A program made the translations under genes and the position numbers. A stretch of 7,648 bases of DNA, from positions 1 through 7,648 of the forward strand of contig USJP01000062.1 of the NCBI GenBank assembly GCA_900555105.1. Direction: 5' to 3'. Positions 1 through 4,790 of the stretch are shown piece after piece (positions within the stretch are counted from its first letter, which is position 1; each line of letters begins with the position of its first letter). The notes below the pieces were generated by a model. It did no database searches. It saw nothing but the letters and a program-made list of their open reading frames with translations, and was not told the DNA's origin. The stretch is from an uncultured Coriobacteriaceae bacterium. GTDB lineage: Bacteria > Actinomycetota > Coriobacteriia > Coriobacteriales > UMGS124.

Positions 1-444
1 GGTGGGCTGCCCGTCGGTATAGGGCTCGTCGAGCGCCACACCGTCTATATAGACCACGCCGTCGCGCAGGTCGATGGTCTGACCGCCAACCGCGATGACG
101 CGCTTGATGAGCGTCTCGGAATGGTCGCGCGGATTGGTGAACGTAACGATCTCGCCAGGCTCGGGCATATCGGAAAGCGCGGTCGTGATCTTCTCAGCAA
201 ACACGCGGTCGCCAATTTGAATCGTCTGAAGCATGGATCCCGAGGGAATCTCAAACGGCTCCACAACCCAGGTGCGCAGCGCCAGGATTGCCAGCAGCAT
301 GATCGCAAAGGCGACCACGAACTCCATAACACCGGAGAGCCAGCCTTGCTTGCCGCCCTTCTCACCGCCAGGTTGCACCGCCGCGTCGACGGACTCGGCC
401 GGGGCCTTTTCCTCGTCTGAACTCGAAGTGGTAATGTCGCTCAC
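1..444 (-). CDS. lepB: Signal peptidase I, C-terminus beyond the window
   Basis: Membrane-bound serine protease that removes signal peptides from exported proteins on the outer face of the cytoplasmic membrane. The 148 visible codons begin at a GTG (442-444) with a strong AAGGAGG eight bases upstream, and run off the left edge in frame. Residues 1-34 are a hydrophilic, acidic cytoplasmic tail. Residues about 39-57 form one hydrophobic membrane segment. IPSGSM at 66-71 carries the catalytic serine S70, and LIKRVIAVGG at 112-121 carries the general-base lysine K114, so the Ser/Lys dyad is intact. The box after the serine reads SMLQTI where SMxPTL is usual. The C-terminal part of the catalytic domain is not visible. 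The gene follows trmD by 106 bases, a common order in Gram-positive genomes, and may have its own promoter. Identity is secure from the two catalytic motifs. Confidence 0.95.
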   Translation of the reverse strand, partial: MSDITTSSSDEEKAPAESVDAAVQPGGEKGGKQGWLSGVMEFVVAFAIMLLAILALRTWVVEPFEIPSGSMLQTIQIGDRVFAEKITTALSDMPEPGEIVTFTNPRDHSETLIKRVIAVGGQTIDLRDGVVYIDGVALDEPYTDGQPT

Positions 445-452
445 GAACCGGA

Positions 453-459
453 CCTCCTT
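453..459 (-). promoter_or_regulatory. lepB ribosome binding site deciding a GTG start
   Basis: AAGGAGG on the minus strand, eight bases before GTG at 442-444. No in-frame ATG lies nearby that would leave the membrane segment intact, so this site fixes the start. Confidence 0.8.
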
Positions 460-504
460 GTCTCACATCGTTGGTGTGCCCAGCGAACAGACACGTGAAG
501 GGTA

Positions 505-510
505 ATTGTA
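505..510 (-). promoter_or_regulatory. Possible -10 element for lepB
   Basis: The 106-base gap between trmD and lepB contains TACAAT on the minus strand, a five-of-six match to a sigma-70 -10 box, about 60 bases before the lepB GTG. No convincing -35 hexamer lies 16-18 bases upstream. Read-through from trmD is equally possible. Confidence 0.25.
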
Positions 511-550
511 GTACCGATCAAGCGCATGAAGGGCGAGCTTTACGCACTTC

Positions 551-1339
551 TTACCGAAGAATGTCAAACAGGTCGAGAGCAGCCGCGCGCGAGTCCTCAC
601 CGGCGGCAATGCGCTCGAGGAGCTCCTCGGCGCGCTGCCTCTCCTTGTCGGTAAGGTCGGCCGTGGCGATAAGGTCGGGACGGCGCTCGCATGTGCGCAC
701 GATGGCGTCGGCCCTGCGCCACGCGGCGATCTTCGCATGGTCGCCGCTCAAAAGCATGGCAGGCACTTCCATCCCATGCGTCTGAGCAGGGCGGGTGTAC
801 TGCGCATACTCGAGAAGGCCGGCGCCAAACGACTCATCGACGCAGCTCTGGTCATCTCCGAGCACGCCGGGGATGAGCCGCACGACGGCATCGGTCACTG
901 TGAGCGCCGCAAGCTCGCCGCCCGTGAGCACATAGTCACCCAGGGAGATGCAGCGGTCGGCACGCGAGTAGACGCGCTCGTCCATACCCTCGTAATGGCC
1001 GCAGACAAACAAGATGCGATCCTTATGGGAGAGTTCCTCGGCCAACGCCTGGCAAAAGGGCTCGCCCGTAGGGGTGAAGAAGACGGTATACGCGGGATTG
1101 TCGGGGCCAGCCAGCTCATCAAGGGCCTCAAAGAAAGGTTCGCATTTCATGAGCATGCCTTGCCCGCCGCCGTAGGGCGCGTCGTCAACTGTACGATGCC
1201 TGTCATGAGTCCAATCGCGCAGGTCATGCGCTGCAAACTCAAGGTAACCCGCCTTACGGGCCCTGCCCATGATGGACAGGGACATGATGGGCTCAAACAT
1301 CTGGGGAAAGACGCCGAGGGTCTCGATACGAATGGCCAC
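551..1339 (-). CDS. trmD: tRNA (guanine-N1-)-methyltransferase TrmD
   Basis: Transfers methyl from S-adenosylmethionine to N1 of G37, next to the anticodon, preventing +1 frameshifts. The protein is 262 aa, about the usual family length. Starting at the GTG at 1337-1339 gives MAIRIETLGVFPQMF, a typical TrmD N-terminus. An open frame extends further upstream but only by reading through rimM out of frame. Visible motifs are YGGGQGML (56-63), the SPOUT trefoil-knot cofactor site at TPTGEPF (89-95), CGHYEGMDERV (113-123) and SLGDYVLTGGE (132-142), then R154, and YTRP (181-184). Position 169, aspartate in E. coli TrmD and its proposed general base, is glutamate here (VDESF). GAGGAG lies seven bases upstream inside the end of rimM, and only four bases separate the two genes, so they are almost surely co-transcribed. 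Confidence 0.97.
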   Translation of the reverse strand: MAIRIETLGVFPQMFEPIMSLSIMGRARKAGYLEFAAHDLRDWTHDRHRTVDDAPYGGGQGMLMKCEPFFEALDELAGPDNPAYTVFFTPTGEPFCQALAEELSHKDRILFVCGHYEGMDERVYSRADRCISLGDYVLTGGELAALTVTDAVVRLIPGVLGDDQSCVDESFGAGLLEYAQYTRPAQTHGMEVPAMLLSGDHAKIAAWRRADAIVRTCERRPDLIATADLTDKERQRAEELLERIAAGEDSRAAALDLFDILR

Positions 1340-1343
1340 GGCT

Positions 1344-1877
1344 CTACTCCTCAGGCAGGATGCCGCGAGGGAGCCTGACCACAACCTGGCCCGACTCGTC
1401 CTCAGGAAGCTCAAGCACAACCTCTTCAAGAACCGGCACCAAAAACTCGCCGTACTTCTCTGACTGAACGACCCAGACATCGTTGGCCGGCAGCAGCATG
1501 AGCTCGGAGATTTCGCCCACGACGCCGCGAGTCTCGTCAACCATCTCGCAGCCCACGCAGTCGAGGAACTCGCGCTCCTCAACATACTCGGGCACGTCTT
1601 CACAACGCGCAAGCACGAGCTTGCCCACCAGGCGCTCGGCAGCGTTGAGGTCGCGGGCGCAGGATAACGCCACCAGGGGCGGTTCCTGCTCGCCCACCGA
1701 GGTCACGGTGCAAAAGCGGTCAGTTTCAAGGTCGGGAGGAGTCAGGCACACGCGCATGCCAGGCTTTAGACAAAAAGGGAGGCCGTCGAGTGCAACCGCG
1801 ACGACCTCCCCTTTTTTGCCATGAGTCCGTGATATGCGCGCAACGTTGATGTATCCCGTCACGCTATCGTGGTTCAT
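1344..1877 (-). CDS. rimM: Ribosome maturation factor RimM
   Basis: Assists late assembly of the 30S subunit head, binding S19; its family partner genes are rpsP and trmD, as found here. The 177-aa protein has an N-terminal RimM domain with the conserved VARISRTHGKKGEV (12-25) and a C-terminal PRC-barrel (about 102-174) with ANDVWVV (131-137), GEFLVPVLEEVV (143-154) and LPRGIL (169-174). The ATG at 1877 gives MNHDSVTGYI and lies four bases after the khpA stop. A longer frame to 1919 overlaps khpA and adds unrelated residues, so it was rejected. The start is poorly exposed: only GGGA serves as a Shine-Dalgarno, and the AUG lies in a predicted hairpin. A terminator-like hairpin with a U-run falls in codons 21-36. 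Both may hold rimM/trmD expression below that of rpsP; this is inference. Confidence 0.95.
   Translation of the reverse strand: MNHDSVTGYINVARISRTHGKKGEVVAVALDGLPFCLKPGMRVCLTPPDLETDRFCTVTSVGEQEPPLVALSCARDLNAAERLVGKLVLARCEDVPEYVEEREFLDCVGCEMVDETRGVVGEISELMLLPANDVWVVQSEKYGEFLVPVLEEVVLELPEDESGQVVVRLPRGILPEE
1772..1817 (-). terminator. Terminator-like hairpin inside rimM, possible attenuator
   Basis: On the rimM-sense (minus) strand, the arm at 1810-1799 pairs with 1788-1777: GGGAGG with CCTCCC, one U-G wobble, and CGTCG with CGACG, giving 12 continuous pairs around a 10-base loop. It is flanked by an A-run (1817-1812) and followed by five Ts (1776-1772), the form of a rho-independent terminator. 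It lies 61-106 bases into the rimM coding sequence. The encoded HGKKGEV motif constrains part of the sequence, so chance is possible. The plus-strand version has one C-A mismatch but also ends in six Ts. Confidence 0.4.
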
Positions 1878-1892
1878 AAGCTTATCCCACAA
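1867..1892 (-). promoter_or_regulatory. Hairpin sequestering the rimM start codon
   Basis: On the minus strand UUGUGG (1892-1887) can pair with CCACGA (1872-1867), six pairs including one G-U, enclosing a 14-base loop that holds the khpA stop, the weak GGGA site and the rimM AUG. The loop itself contains the palindrome ATAAGCTTAT. Ribosomes finishing khpA would melt it, so it could couple rimM translation to khpA. Confidence 0.35.
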
Positions 1893-2172
1893 CCTCAACT
1901 TCGGCATTAATCTCGTCACGAGCAGCGCAGGCTCGGGCGAGGGTGCGAATCGACTTGATGACGCGGCCGTGACGGCCCACCACCTTGCCGACGTCCTCGG
2001 GGTCGACGTGGACTTCGATAAGCGAAGACTCGTCGGAGTCCGTCACGTCGATGATGATGGCGTCGGGGTTGTCGACAAGTGAAGCAACCATGTACTCAAC
2101 AAGGTCGCACACATTGTCGCTCGGCATGACCTCGTCAGACACCTCGTCGACGATGTCGAGCGCCTCAGACAT
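1882..2172 (-). CDS. khpA: KH-domain RNA-binding protein, KhpA (YlqC) family
   Basis: Small cytoplasmic RNA-binding protein; family members in Gram-positive bacteria bind many transcripts, often with a KhpB partner, and affect cell elongation and division. The 96-aa protein contains one type II KH domain with the GxxG loop as GRHG at 66-69 inside VVGRHGRVIKSIRTL (64-78). It is about 15-20 residues longer at the N-terminus than usual family members of about 75-80 aa, with an acidic lead-in (1-20). Starting instead at M16 would give the usual length, but the first ATG has AAGGA nine bases upstream and shares one base with the rpsP stop (TAATG), so it is preferred. The gene lies between rpsP and rimM, its common place in Gram-positive genomes, and is probably translated by coupling from rpsP. 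Confidence 0.93.
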   Translation of the reverse strand: MSEALDIVDEVSDEVMPSDNVCDLVEYMVASLVDNPDAIIIDVTDSDESSLIEVHVDPEDVGKVVGRHGRVIKSIRTLARACAARDEINAEVEVVG

Positions 2173-2417
2173 TACTGAGCGTCCTTGACCTGCTTGATCA
2201 GGCGGGCAACGGTCTCAGTGGGCTGAGCACCCTTGGCGATCCAAGAGTCAACCTTCTCCATATCCATGGAAACGAAGGAAGGCTCAACCATGGGGTTGTA
2301 ACGGCCGACCTCCTCGACGTTGCGGCCGTCGCGGGGGCAACGGGCGTCAGCGACGACGATACGGTAGTAGGGGTTCTTCTTGGAACCGTGACGAGCGAGA
2401 CGAATCTTGACAGCCAA
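2172..2417 (-). CDS. rpsP: 30S ribosomal protein S16
   Basis: Structural protein of the 30S subunit that binds 16S rRNA early and stabilises the body. The 81-aa protein matches the family from end to end: [20 protein letters not shown] (1-20), [12 protein letters not shown] (21-32), VEEVGRYNP (34-42). The start is TTG at 2415-2417 with GAGGAG six bases upstream; the MAVKIRL beginning is near-universal for S16, so the long open frame back to 2504 is not the true start. It is the first gene of the minus-strand block and overlaps khpA by one base. A rare-type TTG start in a highly expressed ribosomal gene is unusual. A 6-bp stem (2436-2453) lies just upstream of the ribosome binding site. Confidence 0.98.
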   Translation of the reverse strand: MAVKIRLARHGSKKNPYYRIVVADARCPRDGRNVEEVGRYNPMVEPSFVSMDMEKVDSWIAKGAQPTETVARLIKQVKDAQ

Positions 2418-2423
2418 TGAAAG

Positions 2424-2429
2424 CTCCTC
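2424..2429 (-). promoter_or_regulatory. rpsP ribosome binding site deciding a TTG start
   Basis: GAGGAG on the minus strand, six bases before TTG at 2415-2417. No ATG or GTG lies at the conserved MAVKIRL start, so this site supports TTG initiation. Confidence 0.8.
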
Positions 2430-2435
2430 AGTACT

Positions 2436-2453
2436 TGTGGCGCGCAAGCCACA
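2436..2453 (-). promoter_or_regulatory. Small hairpin in the rpsP leader
   Basis: TGTGGC and GCCACA form a perfect 6-bp stem with a 6-base loop, ending six bases upstream of the rpsP ribosome binding site. It has no T-run, so it is not a terminator. It could stabilise the leader or be chance. Confidence 0.3.
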
Positions 2454-2472
2454 GATCGATACGTAGCGACTG

Positions 2473-2481
2473 ATTATTTTA
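2473..2481 (-). promoter_or_regulatory. Candidate -10 region of the rpsP operon promoter
   Basis: TAAAATAAT on the minus strand offers TAAAAT or AATAAT as a -10 box, about 56-64 bases before the rpsP start. It is among the most AT-rich spots in the gap. No good TTGACA-like -35 lies at 16-18 bases. It overlaps the left copy of the 11-bp inverted repeat, so a factor bound there could control rpsP. Confidence 0.35.
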
Positions 2482-2579
2482 CGACAAAGCCACACGAATT
2501 GCATCTGGAGTTTTCGCTTGTCTCAGCCATTCCACAAGACACCATATTCTGCTGAAATCACACTGGGGTTTGTCGTAAA
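2478..2579. repeat. 11-bp inverted repeat in the divergent promoter region
   Basis: TTTACGACAAA at 2478-2488 and its perfect reverse complement TTTGTCGTAAA at 2569-2579, centres 91 bases apart. With flanks, each copy reads GGSTTTGTCGTAAA toward its own gene: the left copy toward rpsP, the right copy toward the response regulator. The arms are too far apart for a simple terminator. They could be operators for one factor, or shared core-promoter parts (TTGTCG as a weak -35). Confidence 0.6.
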
Positions 2580-2597
2580 CCTGCGCAGGGACAAAGA

Positions 2598-2630
2598 ATT
2601 CAGAATGCGTTCAGCCAGCCTGGATACCAT
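2598..2630 (+). promoter_or_regulatory. OmpR/PhoB-type direct repeat with a -10 for the two-component operon
   Basis: TTCAG at 2599-2603 and again at 2610-2614 are spaced 11 bases start to start, one helical turn, the layout bound by dimers of OmpR-family regulators. Ten bases downstream of the second copy is TACCAT (2625-2630), a four-of-six -10 match. This is the geometry of promoters where the regulator's site replaces the -35. It suggests the encoded regulator controls its own operon; that is inference. Confidence 0.4.
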
Positions 2631-2645
2631 TAACCTGAAATGGTA
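2625..2645 (+). repeat. Short dyad before the response regulator gene
   Basis: TACCATT (2625-2631) and AATGGTA (2639-2645) are perfect 7-base complements around a 7-base spacer. The site overlaps the candidate -10 and likely start of transcription. It could be an operator or a 5'-leader hairpin. Confidence 0.4.
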
Positions 2646-2671
2646 CTTTAGCGAAGGAAAGGACGGCCACT

Positions 2672-3358
2672 ATGAACGTGTTGATCGTTGAGGACGAGTC
2701 CAACCTCGCCGACGCCCTGTCTCACATACTTCAGGAAAGCAAGTACCACGTCGATTGCGCTAACGATGGCAAGACCGGCCTGGATTGGGCCCTCACGAAC
2801 ATGTATGACGCCATCGTCCTCGACGTCATGCTGCCCGGGATGGACGGCATCGAAGTGTGCCGTACGCTGCGCTCCAAAGGCATCTCCACCCCCGTCATCA
2901 TGCTTACGGCGCGCTCGGAAGTGCGCGACAAAGTCGCAGGCTTAGACGCCGGTGCTGACGATTATCTCACAAAGCCCTTCGACCCCGAGGAACTGTGCGC
3001 CCGCCTGCGCGCACTCACCCGTCGCACGGGCGAGGTCGTACTCGACTCCGTAAGCTACGGCGACCTCGAGCTCGGCTTGGCCGACCTTGAGCTCAAATGC
3101 GCCGACAAGGCGGTGAGGCTGTCTCAGCGCGAAGGCGGGGTTATGGAGCTGCTCATGCGCTCCCCTCAAACCGTCTTCTCAAAGCAAGCCCTTCTCACCC
3201 GTGTCTGGGGCACGGAAGGAGAGACGGGCGTCAACAACGTCGAGGCCTACATATCATTCCTGCGCAAGAAGCTTGCTTTTTTGAAATCGAACGTCAGCAT
3301 TGATACCATCAGGATGCTGGGATACAGGCTCAGCTGCCCGGAAGATTGCAAGGCATAG
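2672..3358 (+). CDS. OmpR-family DNA-binding response regulator
   Basis: Cytoplasmic transcription factor switched on by phosphate from the kinase encoded next to it. The 228-aa protein has an N-terminal receiver domain (about 1-115) with acidic E7/D8, phospho-acceptor D51 in VLDVMLPGMDG, switch T79 in MLTARS and K101 in LTKPF, all intact. A winged-helix DNA-binding domain (about 130-225) shows LSQREGGVMELLM, VFSKQALLTRVWG, NNVEAYISFLRKKL and a final TIRMLGYRL. The wing has RML where TVRGxGY is usual. The ATG at 2672 has AAGGA eight bases upstream. Twenty-one bases separate it from the kinase gene, so they form one operon. The upstream direct repeat suggests self-regulation. The class is certain; the target genes cannot be told from this window. 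Confidence 0.97.
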   Translation: MNVLIVEDESNLADALSHILQESKYHVDCANDGKTGLDWALTNMYDAIVLDVMLPGMDGIEVCRTLRSKGISTPVIMLTARSEVRDKVAGLDAGADDYLTKPFDPEELCARLRALTRRTGEVVLDSVSYGDLELGLADLELKCADKAVRLSQREGGVMELLMRSPQTVFSKQALLTRVWGTEGETGVNNVEAYISFLRKKLAFLKSNVSIDTIRMLGYRLSCPEDCKA

Positions 3359-3379
3359 CCCCCTATTGAAGGACGCACC

Positions 3380-4696
3380 ATGCTCAAAAAGCTGCGGCTG
3401 CGCATCATTGTTACCATCATGGCCATGGCGACCTTCGTGTTCGTCGTGGCCTTCTTTATCTTGTGCTCCACGATCTGGTACACCTCTTCCTCGGCATTCA
3501 CGCATGAGCTGGAAGAGGCCGTGGCGAACGGCCCCACGGTAAGCGTCGACTTCAGCATCGGCGGCTGGAATCCCAGGTTCGACGCAGTGGGCGACGAAGG
3601 ATCCGACGACGGTTCCTCCACTGACGACGAAGGCTCCCGCAAGCGCTCCCCACATGGCTCGTTTACACCCATCGCGCTCATCACCTTCGATCCCGACGAG
3701 GGAACGGTGGTGCAATACAATGCCGACTACGCTGCCATGTCACAAGCAGTACGCGCCACGGCAATCGAGCGGACCCTCGAGAAGGCCAACGGTTCGGGCA
3801 TCTACACTGACCTGGGGCTTTTTTGGTGCATCCATTCCAATAAAGACGGCGAACTCGTCCTGGCCTTTGCTGACGCCGGTGCGTTTCTCTCCTCGATGCG
3901 AGCGACCGTGATGGGAATCTTGGCCGTCTTCGCACTCACGCTGGTTGCCGCGACCTTCGTGAGCATATTGCTCGCCCATCTCATTACCCGGCCCGTCAAA
4001 CGCGCCTGGGACCAGCAAACGCAGTTCATCGCCGATGCATCGCACGAGCTCAAGACACCGCTCACTGTCATTCTCGCCGACACGGACATCATCGCAGCAC
4101 ATCCGCAGACCCAGGTCGCCGAGCAGATGAAATGGGTATGCGGCATCAAAGACGAGGCCAAGCACATGAAGGGCCTCGTCGAGGAGCTGCTCTTCCTTGC
4201 GCGAAACGATGAAGGCGGTGCAGGAGCGGGCACACGTGACAAGCAGGAGCCAATCAACCTGTCTGCCCTCACACAAGAGTCGTGCCTTGCTTTCGACGCC
4301 GTGGCCTTCGAGGCAAATGTCGAGCTCAATGAGGACATAGAAGACGGCGTGGAGATTCGAGCTGACAAAATTCAAGTCGAGCGCCTCATCAGGTCGCTCA
4401 TCGATAACGCCGTGAAGTACGCCGGCACGCAGGGCCGCGTCACGGTAAAGCTGCGCAGAAAGAAAAAGGACCGCGCGGTATTTACCGTCAACAACACCGG
4501 TCCGGTCATCCCTGACAACGAGCTTCCCCACGTTTTCGACCGTTTCTGGAGAAGCGACACCTCGCGCACGCGCGGCACGACGGCAAGCTATGGGCTGGGA
4601 TTGGCAATCGCGAAAAGCATCGCACAGGCCCAAGGTGCGGACATGTCTGTCACAAGCACCGAAAGGGACGGCACGACCTTTACTGTCGAATTCTAG
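3380..4696 (+). CDS. Membrane sensor histidine kinase
   Basis: Partner of the preceding regulator: it autophosphorylates on histidine and passes phosphate to D51. The 438-aa protein has two membrane segments (about 8-32 and 174-201) flanking an extracytoplasmic region of about 140 residues. That region starts with a helix, then an acidic linker (68-90, with D72, E73, D76, D77, D82, D83, E84), then a compact possible PAS/Cache-like core (about 95-172). No full HAMP domain follows the second segment: about 15 residues (ITRPVKRAWDQQ) lead straight to the H-box FIADASHELKTPLTVI with H222. The ATPase domain has an N-box around N343 (LIDNAVKYAG), a G1-like NNTGPVIP (371-378), the F-box HVFDRFWRSD (384-393) and YGLGLAIAK (404-412). 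AAGGA lies six bases before the ATG. The stimulus is unknown. The DASHELKTPLTVI type resembles clostridial kinases without a clear HAMP, as recalled. Confidence 0.97.
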   Translation: MLKKLRLRIIVTIMAMATFVFVVAFFILCSTIWYTSSSAFTHELEEAVANGPTVSVDFSIGGWNPRFDAVGDEGSDDGSSTDDEGSRKRSPHGSFTPIALITFDPDEGTVVQYNADYAAMSQAVRATAIERTLEKANGSGIYTDLGLFWCIHSNKDGELVLAFADAGAFLSSMRATVMGILAVFALTLVAATFVSILLAHLITRPVKRAWDQQTQFIADASHELKTPLTVILADTDIIAAHPQTQVAEQMKWVCGIKDEAKHMKGLVEELLFLARNDEGGAGAGTRDKQEPINLSALTQESCLAFDAVAFEANVELNEDIEDGVEIRADKIQVERLIRSLIDNAVKYAGTQGRVTVKLRRKKKDRAVFTVNNTGPVIPDNELPHVFDRFWRSDTSRTRGTTASYGLGLAIAKSIAQAQGADMSVTSTERDGTTFTVEF

Positions 4697-4702
4697 CTGG
4701 CG

Positions 4703-4764
4703 CAAAAAACTGCCGGTGCAGCACCCTGGCCCCTTGCATGGGACAGGGACGCCGCACCGGCAGT
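4703..4764 (-). terminator. Intrinsic terminator of the proA-nadD-yqeK-rsfS operon
   Basis: A perfect 11-bp stem, ACTGCCGGTGC (4709-4719) with GCACCGGCAGT (4754-4764), encloses a second stem of nine pairs with one mismatch (4724-4732 with 4740-4748). On the minus strand the hairpin is followed at once by six Ts (4709-4704), so it ends transcription coming from rsfS, whose stop is 27 bases upstream. On the plus strand no T-run follows, so it is at best a weak stop for the kinase gene. Confidence 0.85.
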
Positions 4765-4790
4765 CTCGTAATAACGCGTGTCGCAAGAAC

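Noticed and set aside
737..1378. 213-codon open frame on the plus strand over trmD
   Set aside because: It is a shadow of trmD in GC-rich sequence; the protein has no family features.
1340..1612. N-terminal extension of trmD within rimM
   Set aside because: The extra residues come from reading rimM out of frame; the GTG at 1339 gives the conserved TrmD start and has a good ribosome binding site.
1878..1919. Longer rimM start overlapping khpA
   Set aside because: It adds 14 unrelated residues and overlaps khpA; the ATG at 1877 fits the family.
2418..2504. N-terminal extension of rpsP
   Set aside because: S16 starts at MAVKIRL almost universally; the extension covers the leader hairpin and promoter region.
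4709..4764. The long hairpin as a bidirectional terminator
   Set aside because: Only the minus strand has a T-run after the stem; the plus strand continues with CTCGTAAT.
3740..4786. Open frame of 348 codons antisense to the histidine kinase
   Set aside because: It mirrors the kinase coding frame in GC-rich DNA, lacks recognisable motifs, and the kinase on the other strand is certain.
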